Assembly (NCBI GenBank): GCA_955651735.1
Contig: CATPAM010000513.1
Location: 1-7,643 of the forward strand
Reading direction: 5' to 3'
DNA: 7,643 nt
Source: Candidatus Acidiferrales bacterium
GTDB taxonomy: Bacteria > Acidobacteriota > Terriglobia > Acidiferrales > UBA7541
Position numbers and translations under genes: made by a program. The notes below the pieces were generated by a model. The model was not told the DNA's origin and searched no databases. It saw nothing but the letters and a program-made list of their open reading frames with translations. This document shows positions 1 through 5,615 of the stretch, piece after piece. Within the stretch, counting starts at the first letter, position 1; every line of letters starts with the position of its first letter.

Positions 1-115
1 GGAACTGGCTTACAAATGTGTACACTCTCGGCGTCGGTTCCATCTGCGAAATCGCCGCCGGTACAACCACCACTGCCAACACCACTACAAGTAGGCCCGC
101 TATCCGTTTCAACAT
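1..115 (-). CDS. N-terminal fragment of an exported protein of unknown function
   Basis: This is a partial gene on the minus strand; the start is inside the window and the rest lies beyond the left edge. It begins with ATG at 115-113 and stays open for 38 codons. The start is fixed by an AAGGAGA ribosome binding site at 127-121, just upstream. The protein opens with a textbook Sec signal: MLKR, then a hydrophobic run rich in Val, Leu and Ala (about residues 5-21), then a small-residue stretch PAAIS with a likely cleavage site near residues 21-24. The mature part visible begins around MEPTPRVYTFVSQF, which I cannot place in a family. The gene is divergent from the VOC gene at 419. The strand and signal peptide are clear; the function is not. 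Confidence 0.75.
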   Translation of the reverse strand, partial: MLKRIAGLLVVVLAVVVVPAAISQMEPTPRVYTFVSQF

Positions 116-418
116 TGTTCTCTCCTTGCACTGACCGGCAGGCCGCGCGGCGCATTACCACCGAAGGTCGCTCCTCGTCGCTCAATTCGCGGAGTTCGCG
201 CAGGGTGCGGGGATACGGCGTTCGGTCTTCTTATGAGTAATCGGGTAAAGTGGTTCGCGGTCGGGGTTCCGATCAGTGTGCGCTGACGATATGCCCTCAC
301 CCTCCCCGTGTCAAGCAATTCGTCCGAAGGCCCTCAAATGAGCCGTCGTCTCGAGCGGGATCAAGTGACGACCGCGGTGCTAAGCTCCACATTGCTCTCT
401 CTGTTCGGAGGAGGTTCG
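116..418. other. 303-base spacer between divergent genes
   Basis: This stretch separates the left-edge exported-protein gene (minus) from the VOC gene (plus), so it must hold the promoters of both. Two sites are clear: the AAGGAGA of the minus gene at 121-127 and GGAGGAGG at 407-414 for the plus gene. I found no convincing -35/-10 pair on either strand, no strong hairpin and no RNA gene. Short open frames here have no ribosome binding site and no protein-like composition. The 14-base motif GCCCTCACCCTCCC at 293-306 recurs just after the VOC gene. Confidence 0.5.
293..306 (+). repeat. 14-base direct repeat, copy 1
   Basis: GCCCTCACCCTCCC occurs here and again, identical, at 758-771, so the two copies bracket the VOC gene. 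The motif is C-rich and of low complexity, so chance or a common genomic motif is possible. Confidence 0.45.
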
Positions 419-757
419 ATGAAAGTGTCGCATATACATTGCCGCGTGCGCGACTTGCCGGCCGCGGCCCGCTGGTTCCAACAGGTGTTGCAGGCCACCG
501 CCGTGTTTAACAACGAGCGCATGGCCTGGCTGGGCTTCGGCGAATTTGGCGTGATTCTGGACGCCGCGCCCACGGATAGCGTGGTTACACTTGGCTTTGA
601 CAGTGAGGATTGCGACGCAGACTATCGTACACTCACCGCGCGCGGCGCGGAAACCATCGAGGCCCCGCAAGACCGCCCGTGGGGCGCACGCTCCGCCTAC
701 CTCAAGGGCCCCGGCGGCCTAACCGTCGAGATCGAACAGCTAGTGAAACGCACCTGA
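419..757 (+). CDS. VOC-superfamily (glyoxalase/bleomycin-resistance fold) protein
   Basis: This small cytosolic protein of 112 residues has the length of a single VOC module, two beta-alpha-beta-beta-beta units. The first unit starts at residue 2 with KVSHIHCRVRDLPAAARWF, typical of the first strand and helix, with His5/His7 as possible metal ligands. The second unit ends with RPWGARSAYLKGPGG (86-100) then LTVEIEQ, where Glu104 or Glu106 sits at the usual C-terminal ligand position. Family members include glyoxalases, dioxygenases and antibiotic-binding proteins; the substrate cannot be read from this sequence. I chose the ATG at 419 because GGAGGAGG lies at 407-414 and the fold starts there. 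An in-frame GTG at 308 would add 37 low-complexity residues and has no ribosome binding site. Unlike the other plus-strand genes here, its codons prefer C over G in the third position. Confidence 0.85.
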   Translation: MKVSHIHCRVRDLPAAARWFQQVLQATAVFNNERMAWLGFGEFGVILDAAPTDSVVTLGFDSEDCDADYRTLTARGAETIEAPQDRPWGARSAYLKGPGGLTVEIEQLVKRT

Positions 758-771
758 GCCCTCACCCTCCC
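758..771 (+). repeat. 14-base direct repeat, copy 2
   Basis: This is the second exact copy of the motif at 293-306. It starts at the base right after the VOC stop codon (TGA 755-757). Confidence 0.45.
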
Positions 772-1011
772 TCAGCGATAATCATGGTTGGAAGAGCCCT
801 AGAAAAAGAGCTCTGGCGCTATGTGGAAGCGCGCTGCTGATTAGGATTTTGAGAGAAGCTGTACCAGGGCTTCCGCGGACGCAACCCGTGATTTGCCGCA
901 CCTCCAAAATCGCCCCTTGGCAAGCCCTTTGCTTACCGCACATCGGAAAAATAGGAGGTGGAGGGGCAGCTACGGTTGACGGCGCACACCCCTTGCCCAC
1001 ACAAATTGGTG

Positions 1012-1017
1012 TAAGAT
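1012..1017 (+). promoter_or_regulatory. Possible -10 box for the TPR gene
   Basis: TAAGAT lies about 55 bases before the GTG start of the TPR gene. No -35 hexamer at normal spacing is recognisable: TTGACG at 976-981 is too far and TTGCCC at 993-998 too close. It is therefore a single-box guess. Confidence 0.22.
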
Positions 1018-1072
1018 GCCGGCACGTCTCGACTTCAAGAAAAAATCCATCTCACATTGAGGAGGTCCCCTA

Positions 1073-2734
1073 GTGCTCACTCTTAGGAATTATTGCGTGC
1101 TGCTCGTGGTGGTGTTTGCGCTGTGTGCGCCGGCGTTCGCGCAGGAGCATACGGCAACGGCTGCCGCGAAGGGCAAGCCGGTGACGCTGATGGCTGGGCT
1201 GGGGAATTGGCACCACCCGGTTTCGACGAAGAACGCGCAGGCGCAGGCGTTCTTCGATCAGGGGCTGCGGCTGATTTACGCGTTCAATCATGATGAGGCG
1301 GCGCGGTCGTTTCAGCACGCGGCGGAGCTCGATCCCAAGCTGGCCATGGCGTATTGGGGCGCGGCGGAAGCGGTGGGGCCGAACTACAACGATCCGGCCA
1401 GCGACGAGCGCTTTATGCAGGCCCACGCGGCGATTGAGAAGGCGCTGACGCTGGGGGCGGATGCTTCGGCGAGCGACCAGGCGTACATTGCGGCGCTGGC
1501 CAAGCGGTTTCCGGGCGACGCGAACGCGGACCGGCGCGCGGCGGCGGAAGCGTATCGCGACGCCATGCGCGAACTGGTGAAGGAATATCCCGACGATCTG
1601 GATGCGGCCACGTTGTTTGCGGAAGCGGGAATGAACCTGCATCCGTGGGGGCTGTGGCACGCCGATGGCTCGCCGGAAGAAGGAACGGAGGAAATTGTCG
1701 CGACGTTGGAGTCGGTGATTCGGCGGGAGCCGAATCACCTGGGCGCGATTCACTACTACATCCACACCGTAGAAGCTTCCAACTCGCCGGAGCGCGCGCT
1801 GGCTGGCGCGAACCGCCTGGCGCAACTGGCTCCCGCTGCGGGACACATCGTGCACATGCCCGCGCACATTTACATCCGCACTGGCGACTATGAAGCCGCG
1901 GTGAAAACGAACCAGAAAGCGGCGCTGGTGGATCAGGCGTACTTGGCGGCGAGCGGCGCGCAGGGAATCTACCCGATGATGTATTACAGCCACAATTTGC
2001 ATTTCATCGCCATGTGCGCGGCGATGAACGGAAATTACCTGGAGTCGAAGCGCGCGGCGCAGTTGCTGGCGGCGAATGTGGGTCCACACGTGAAGGACAT
2101 GCCGGCGCTCGGAGGGTTCATGACCGTGCCGCTGGCGGTGGAGGTGCGCTTCCACAAGTGGAACGAAATCTTGAAGGCGCCGCAGCCGGATGAGTCGATG
2201 CCGGCAGCCGCGGTGTTCTGGCACTTTGCGCGCGGATTGGCGCTTGCGGCGACTGGGAAAATTGAGGCCGCGGAAGCGGAACATAAGATCGTTGCGGAAG
2301 CGGAAGAAAAGACACCGCCGGACGCGCTCTTTCAGATGCCGATCAACAACAAGACGAAAGACATCTTGAAGATCGCGGAAAATGTGCTGGGAGCGAAGAT
2401 TTCTCTGATGAAGAATGACATGGATGCAACCGTCAGCCAGCTTCGCGCAGCGGTGGCGATTCAGGACTCGCTAAAGTACGACGAGCCGCAGGATTGGTTC
2501 TATCCGGTGCGCGAATCGCTCGGCGCGGTGTTGCTGAAGATTGGCGACAACGCGGGCGCCGAGGATATTTTTCGCGCGGACCTGAACCGCAATCTGCGCA
2601 ATCCCCGCTCGCTCTTCGGCCTGGAGCAAGCGCTCAAAGCGCAAGATAAAGCCTACGACGCAGGTTTCGTGAAGAAACAATTCGAGGCGTCGTGGAAGGG
2701 CGCGACGGCGCCAAAGGTCGACGATTTAGTCTGA
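1073..2734 (+). CDS. Secreted tetratricopeptide-repeat protein with histidine-rich conserved-looking motifs
   Basis: The protein has 553 residues. It starts with GTG, preceded at 6-8 bases by a near-perfect ribosome binding site, GAGGAGG at 1059-1065. Residues 1-23 form a Sec signal peptide with a likely cut AFA|QE (23/24), so the protein is probably periplasmic or secreted. The rest is mostly alpha-helical. Residues 56-89 form a canonical 34-residue TPR (QAQAFFDQGLRL through AAELDPK), and further TPR-like units are visible near 262-295, 303-335, 380-412, 436-465 and 478-510. A central block has clustered histidines: HYYIHTVE (227-234), GHIVHMPAHIYIRTGDY (257-273) and YYSHNLHF (304-311). TPRs normally act as protein-binding scaffolds; the clustered His may bind metal (my inference). 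I recall similar uncharacterised proteins of about this size in environmental bacteria but cannot name a tested function. It converges on the aminotransferase gene. Confidence 0.88.
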   Translation: MLTLRNYCVLLVVVFALCAPAFAQEHTATAAAKGKPVTLMAGLGNWHHPVSTKNAQAQAFFDQGLRLIYAFNHDEAARSFQHAAELDPKLAMAYWGAAEAVGPNYNDPASDERFMQAHAAIEKALTLGADASASDQAYIAALAKRFPGDANADRRAAAEAYRDAMRELVKEYPDDLDAATLFAEAGMNLHPWGLWHADGSPEEGTEEIVATLESVIRREPNHLGAIHYYIHTVEASNSPERALAGANRLAQLAPAAGHIVHMPAHIYIRTGDYEAAVKTNQKAALVDQAYLAASGAQGIYPMMYYSHNLHFIAMCAAMNGNYLESKRAAQLLAANVGPHVKDMPALGGFMTVPLAVEVRFHKWNEILKAPQPDESMPAAAVFWHFARGLALAATGKIEAAEAEHKIVAEAEEKTPPDALFQMPINNKTKDILKIAENVLGAKISLMKNDMDATVSQLRAAVAIQDSLKYDEPQDWFYPVRESLGAVLLKIGDNAGAEDIFRADLNRNLRNPRSLFGLEQALKAQDKAYDAGFVKKQFEASWKGATAPKVDDLV

Positions 2735-2777
2735 GGCGCCTCGCGCTTCGCGGCCGCAGTTTGTCGCAGTCCCAAAA
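2735..2777. other. 43-base convergent gap between the TPR and aminotransferase genes
   Basis: The two stop codons face each other here. A short GC hairpin, CGCG-CTT-CGCG, can form, but no T-tract follows it, so I do not call a terminator. Transcripts from both sides may overlap. Confidence 0.4.
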
Positions 2778-3956
2778 TTACATTTTAGCGGCGGACGGCA
2801 TCTGGTCCCAAGCGTCCCAGAAGATTTTCATCTCGCCGGGCAGGCCCAGGGAGATGCGGACGTATTTGTCCAGCGCGGGATATTTGGGGCCGATGAGGAT
2901 GTTGCGCTTTTTCAGGTACCCGATGACTTCGTCGGGCGGGCGCTGCGGATTCATCATCACGAAATTGCTTTGCGACTCGATGGGATGGAGCGAGCGCGCG
3001 TTGGCCTGGCTCAGGAATTCCTGGCGGTCAGCGGCGTTGCGCTTCACGCCGAGGCGCACGTAGTCGACATCGTCCAGCGCAGCGGAGGCCGCGCGCGCGG
3101 AAACGACGCTGACGCTCCAGCCAGGGAAACCGGCGGCGAGGCGCTTGGCGGCTTCCGGAGTGGCCACGGCGTAGCCGATGCGCAGGCCGGCCAGGCCGAA
3201 AATTTTGGAGAAGGTGCGCGCGACGATGATGCGCGGGTCGCCGATGGGGCGGTCGAGGAAGGATTCGTAATCGGCGGCGGGAGAAACGAAATGATGATAG
3301 GCCTCGTCGATCAGCACCATGACGCCGGAGGGAAGCTTGGCGACGAAGGCTTCGAGGTCTTTGCGCGGGGTGAGCGTTCCGGTGGGATTGTTGGGATTGA
3401 CGATGTAAACGAGGCCGGTTGAGGAGCCGACGCGATCGAGCATGGCGGGAACATCGTGCCCGTAGCGTTCGTTGAGCGGAACATCGGCGACTTCGATTCC
3501 TGCGGTCTGCGCCAACTTGCCTAGAGCGGGAAAGGTGGGCGCGGCTTCGACCAGTTTTTTGCCGGGCTTGAGAAAAGCCATGGCGGCCATGCACAGGATT
3601 TCGCCGGAGCCGCAGCCGAGGACGATTTGCTCGCGCTTGACGTTGTGCAGCGCGGCGAGTTTGTCGAGCAGCGTGTCGTACTCGGTGCGCGGGTAGCGGT
3701 TGCCGGAAGCGGCGGATTCGCGTAGCACCGCAAGAACTTTTTCGGACGGCCCGTAAGGATTTTCGTTGCGATAGAGAAGGACTGGCTCCACGACCACCGC
3801 GCCGGCTGCATGTGCGGGCTGCGCTGGCGCGGAGTTCCCCCACAGCGCCGCTTCCATTGCGGGAGCGAGAGGGAAACCGCGCAGGGCTGGCGCGGCAGCG
3901 CCAACGATGGCGCCTGCGCCGATGTTGCGAAGAAGATTTCTGCGAGAGATGGACAT
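2778..3956 (-). CDS. Tat-exported HisC-like class I/II PLP aminotransferase
   Basis: This 392-residue protein has the full fold-type I aminotransferase pattern. It shows NENPYGP (64-70, typical of histidinol-phosphate aminotransferases), GSGE (116-119) for the phosphate, NPNNPTG (187-193), IDEAY (216-220) with the Asp that pairs with the PLP nitrogen, TFSKIFGLAGLRIGYA (248-263) with Schiff-base Lys251, and VRISLG (366-371) with the carboxylate-binding Arg367. The N-terminus is unusual for a HisC: SRRNLLR (4-10) followed by a Gly/Ala-rich hydrophobic stretch and a Pro/Ala-rich linker to about residue 55, a twin-arginine signal. Tat exports folded, cofactor-loaded enzymes, so the protein probably works in the periplasm and not in histidine biosynthesis. 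Its true amino donor and acceptor are unknown. The start at 3956 is supported by AGGAGT at 3968-3963. It lies downstream of the VOC gene on the same strand and converges on the TPR gene. All key catalytic residues are present. Confidence 0.9.
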   Translation of the reverse strand: MSISRRNLLRNIGAGAIVGAAAPALRGFPLAPAMEAALWGNSAPAQPAHAAGAVVVEPVLLYRNENPYGPSEKVLAVLRESAASGNRYPRTEYDTLLDKLAALHNVKREQIVLGCGSGEILCMAAMAFLKPGKKLVEAAPTFPALGKLAQTAGIEVADVPLNERYGHDVPAMLDRVGSSTGLVYIVNPNNPTGTLTPRKDLEAFVAKLPSGVMVLIDEAYHHFVSPAADYESFLDRPIGDPRIIVARTFSKIFGLAGLRIGYAVATPEAAKRLAAGFPGWSVSVVSARAASAALDDVDYVRLGVKRNAADRQEFLSQANARSLHPIESQSNFVMMNPQRPPDEVIGYLKKRNILIGPKYPALDKYVRISLGLPGEMKIFWDAWDQMPSAAKM

Positions 3957-3975
3957 AGCGCTACTCCTGAAAACG

Positions 3976-4005
3976 GAGCGAGCAGTTCCGAGAACAAGCT
4001 CGCTC
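3976..4005 (-). promoter_or_regulatory. Hairpin in the leader of the aminotransferase gene
   Basis: An 8-bp perfect inverted repeat, GAGCGAGC (3976-3983) and GCTCGCTC (3998-4005), encloses a second nested one, GTTC (3985-3988) and GAAC (3992-3995), around a 3-base loop. The result is a long, nearly continuous hairpin. Read on the minus strand it ends about 7 bases before the AGGAGT ribosome binding site and is followed by CGTTTTC, so it could be a weak terminator of the VOC transcript, a leader regulatory element, or an mRNA stabiliser. A competing pairing, GTTCCG 3985-3990 with CGGAAC 4010-4015, excludes part of it. It could equally be a copy of a dispersed intergenic repeat. Confidence 0.5.
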
Positions 4006-4067
4006 GCAACGGAACCAATCCTGATGCGAGCTATCTTAATGCGTTGCGGCGCGAAATTGTCAATGTT

Positions 4068-4445
4068 TCAGGGAAATTGGGTGAGGCTGAGGATGTTGCT
4101 GTCGAGATCCTTGAACCACGCGATTTTGGCGCCCCCGGGGGCGGTCCAGATGCCCTCGGCATCCTGAGTGGGCAATCCGTAACTTTCAAACTGCACGCCT
4201 TTTTGTTTGAGAGCGGAAACGGCTTTGGCGATATCGGGAACTTGCCAGCCAAGGATGGTGAACGGTTGGGGCTTGAATCCTGGCGGAACATTGGTGACGC
4301 GCAGCATGATGCCGTGGGCGTCGAGCGCGAGAGCGAAATTGTCCTGGCTAAGGACGCGAAAGCCGAGGACGCCCTCGTAAAAGGGGCGGGCTTTCTTGGC
4401 GTCGAGGGTGGGCGCGAAAGCCATGATTTTGTGCGAGCCGAGCAT
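4068..4445 (-). CDS. VOC-superfamily (glyoxalase/bleomycin-resistance-like) protein
   Basis: This 125-residue cytosolic protein has a single VOC module. The first half is KIMAFAPTLDAKKARPFYEG (6-25) followed by VLGFRVLSQD, the usual strand, helix and LGF turn. The second half starts at LGWQVPDIAKAVSALKQKGV (65-84) and ends with IWTAPGGAKIAWFKDLDSN (99-117), resembling the common 'FxDPDGN' end. The usual metal ligands look absent: the first strand has Ala/Phe where His or Glu is common, and the final strand reads ILSLTQ without the usual Glu. A ligand-binding or non-metal role is therefore as likely as an enzyme (inference). ATG at 4445-4443 is supported by GGGAGGA at 4456-4450. It is divergent from the AraC regulator, 50 bases away, and is the likely target of that regulator. 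It may be co-transcribed with the aminotransferase 111 bases downstream. Confidence 0.87.
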   Translation of the reverse strand: MLGSHKIMAFAPTLDAKKARPFYEGVLGFRVLSQDNFALALDAHGIMLRVTNVPPGFKPQPFTILGWQVPDIAKAVSALKQKGVQFESYGLPTQDAEGIWTAPGGAKIAWFKDLDSNILSLTQFP

Positions 4446-4457
4446 GCTATCCTCCCG

Positions 4458-4475
4458 GGTCGAAGCGAGGTCGAA
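4458..4475. promoter_or_regulatory. Candidate operator: two GGTCGAA half-sites, 11 bp apart
   Basis: GGTCGAA occurs at 4458-4464 and again at 4469-4475, in the same orientation and with an 11-bp period, about one helical turn. It lies in the 50-base gap between the VOC gene and the divergent AraC-family gene. Directly repeated half-sites on one DNA face are what an AraC-type protein with two helix-turn-helix motifs would need. The assignment to this regulator is inferred from position. The repeat also abuts the VOC ribosome binding site. Confidence 0.4.
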
Positions 4476-4495
4476 TGTAGGGGTAGAGTGTAACT

Positions 4496-5416
4496 GTGGC
4501 GGCGAATCGAACCAAGCCGGAAGCGCGGGTAGCGATCAATCCGACGGCGTCGCAGATGGGCGCGGCGAATGCGATTCTGCGGGGGCGCGCGAGGCAATAT
4601 CACGTTGCGGAATTCCCGGGGCCGCTGTCGATCAAGAGCGTGGTGCGCGGTTCGGGAGTGTGGGGAACGGCAGAGGCCGAGCGGGTGGTGGACAGCGGCA
4701 GCTACTTGGTGCTGAACGCGGGCCGGCCGTACTCGCTCACAATTGACGCACGCGAAGTTGTGGAGACGTTTTGTCTGTTTTTTCGCGCCGGCTTTGCCGA
4801 GGACGTGCATCGCGTGGAGGGCAGCGCTCCGGTGGCGTTGTTGGACGAACCGGTTCCCTTGGGCAACGGGCGCGCGCCGTTGGAGTTTTTTGAGAACCTG
4901 CACCCGCACGATGCAGAGGTGAGCCCGCTGCTGCGGCGAATGCGCCAGAGGATTGCGGACAACAGCGCCACGGACATCTGGCTGGAAGACCAGTTTTTCG
5001 CCGTGGCCCGAGCGCTGCTGAAGGTTCACGGACGGTCGGAAAAGCAGGTGGCGCGGATTCCCGCGAAAAAAGTGTCGACGCGGCAGGAGCTTTACCGGCG
5101 GTTGCTGCGCGGGAAAGACTACCTGCATTCCTTTTTTACCGGCGAGGTGCAACTGCAGCACGCGGCCAATGCTGCTTGCGTTTCACCGTACCACTTTCAC
5201 CGGCTGTTCCATGAAGTTTTTCACGAAACACCAAACCAATACTTGCAGCGGCGGCGGCTGGAGCAGGCGCGCGAACTGCTCGAAAGCACAGACCGCGGGG
5301 TGACGGAAATCAGCCTGGGCGTGGGATTTGAAAGCAGCACTTCGTTCAGCGCGCTGTTCCGGCGAAGCTTTGGATGTTCGCCCCGCGAGTACCGCGCGAT
5401 CCTCAAGAAGAAATAG
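4496..5416 (+). CDS. AraC/XylS-family transcriptional regulator
   Basis: This is a 306-residue regulator. The N-terminal part (about 34-110) looks like a cupin-type sensor domain: HVAEFPGPLSIKSVVRGSGV, then SGSYLVLNAGRPYSLTID. A helical linker follows (about 127-180). The C-terminal 100 residues are a standard AraC DNA-binding domain with two helix-turn-helix motifs: the first at about 217-242 (VQLQHAANAACVSPYHFHRL), the second at about 267-297 (GVTEISLGVGFESSTSFSAL then FRRSFGCSPREYR). The start is GTG at 4496, the first start codon after an in-frame stop at 4484; the upstream AGGGG at 4479-4483 is a weak, distant ribosome binding site. ATG at 4556 is an alternative but has no better site. 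The effector is unknown. It most likely controls the divergent VOC gene and itself. Confidence 0.9.
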   Translation: MAANRTKPEARVAINPTASQMGAANAILRGRARQYHVAEFPGPLSIKSVVRGSGVWGTAEAERVVDSGSYLVLNAGRPYSLTIDAREVVETFCLFFRAGFAEDVHRVEGSAPVALLDEPVPLGNGRAPLEFFENLHPHDAEVSPLLRRMRQRIADNSATDIWLEDQFFAVARALLKVHGRSEKQVARIPAKKVSTRQELYRRLLRGKDYLHSFFTGEVQLQHAANAACVSPYHFHRLFHEVFHETPNQYLQRRRLEQARELLESTDRGVTEISLGVGFESSTSFSALFRRSFGCSPREYRAILKKK

Positions 5417-5477
5417 CAAGATTGGATAGGATTTGGAGACTTTGCACGCGTAGTGTACGGCTGGGAGGAGAACAGCC

Positions 5478-5549
5478 ATGGTCCTCAAGGCTATTTGCAT
5501 TTTTCTCTTTGTGGTTTACGTGTTGGTTCGCGTGCTGGTGTCCACTTGA
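5478..5549 (+). CDS. Probable 23-residue single-span membrane peptide
   Basis: This ORF starts with ATG 7 bases after a very good ribosome binding site, GGGAGGAG at 5463-5470, and ends with TGA at 5547-5549. The peptide begins MVLKAICIFLFVV and is hydrophobic from about residue 5 to 22, broken only by Arg18, with Lys4 near the N-terminus, as expected for a tiny single-span membrane protein. It lies between the AraC gene (62 bases upstream) and the ankyrin gene (66 bases downstream), on the same strand, so it may be co-transcribed with either. It is not a recognised family. The ribosome binding site together with the hydrophobic pattern is the whole of the evidence; with so few codons, chance cannot be excluded. 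Confidence 0.5.
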   Translation: MVLKAICIFLFVVYVLVRVLVST

Positions 5550-5615
5550 TGAGAATTAGCGCGATCGGGCAGAAAACGCGCGATGCTCGCGGCAGGACCG
5601 CGGAGGCCAATAGTG

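Larger units (their letters stand above)
758..1072. other. 315-base spacer upstream of the TPR gene
   Basis: No gene is supported here. The stretch holds a weak 5-bp inverted repeat, AGAGC at 793-797 with GCTCT at 810-814, without a T-tract, so it is not a convincing terminator for the VOC gene. There is a purine-rich run AGGAGGTGGAGG near 953-964 with no credible reading frame after it, and a TAAGAT at 1012-1017 that could be the -10 box of the TPR gene. The spacer ends with the strong ribosome binding site GAGGAGG at 1059-1065. The composition of the plus strand shifts to G-rich from about here. Confidence 0.5.

Noticed and set aside
308..418. N-terminal extension of the first VOC protein from a GTG at 308
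   Set aside because: The extra 37 residues are low in complexity and lack a ribosome binding site, whereas GGAGGAGG directly precedes the ATG at 419.
793..814. Possible terminator after the first VOC gene
   Set aside because: The stem is only 5 bp with a 12-base loop and no following T-tract.
953..1014. Possible leader peptide after the AGGAGGTGGAGG run (TTG at 976, 12 codons)
   Set aside because: It would need a TTG start, the spacing from the purine run is poor, and the peptide has no informative residue pattern.
1073..1141. Lipoprotein signal in the TPR protein
   Set aside because: The Cys at residue 18 is preceded by FAL, which does not fit a lipobox; AFA|Q is a normal signal peptidase I site.
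1070..2284. A 404-codon open frame antisense to the TPR gene
   Set aside because: It is extremely rich in Arg and His, has no recognisable domain, and mirrors the codon bias of the well-supported plus-strand gene; it is a GC-rich shadow.
4031..5161. A 376-codon minus-strand open frame spanning the AraC and second VOC genes
   Set aside because: It lies in other frames over two genes with clear family motifs and has an Arg/Pro/Ser-rich, non-protein-like composition.
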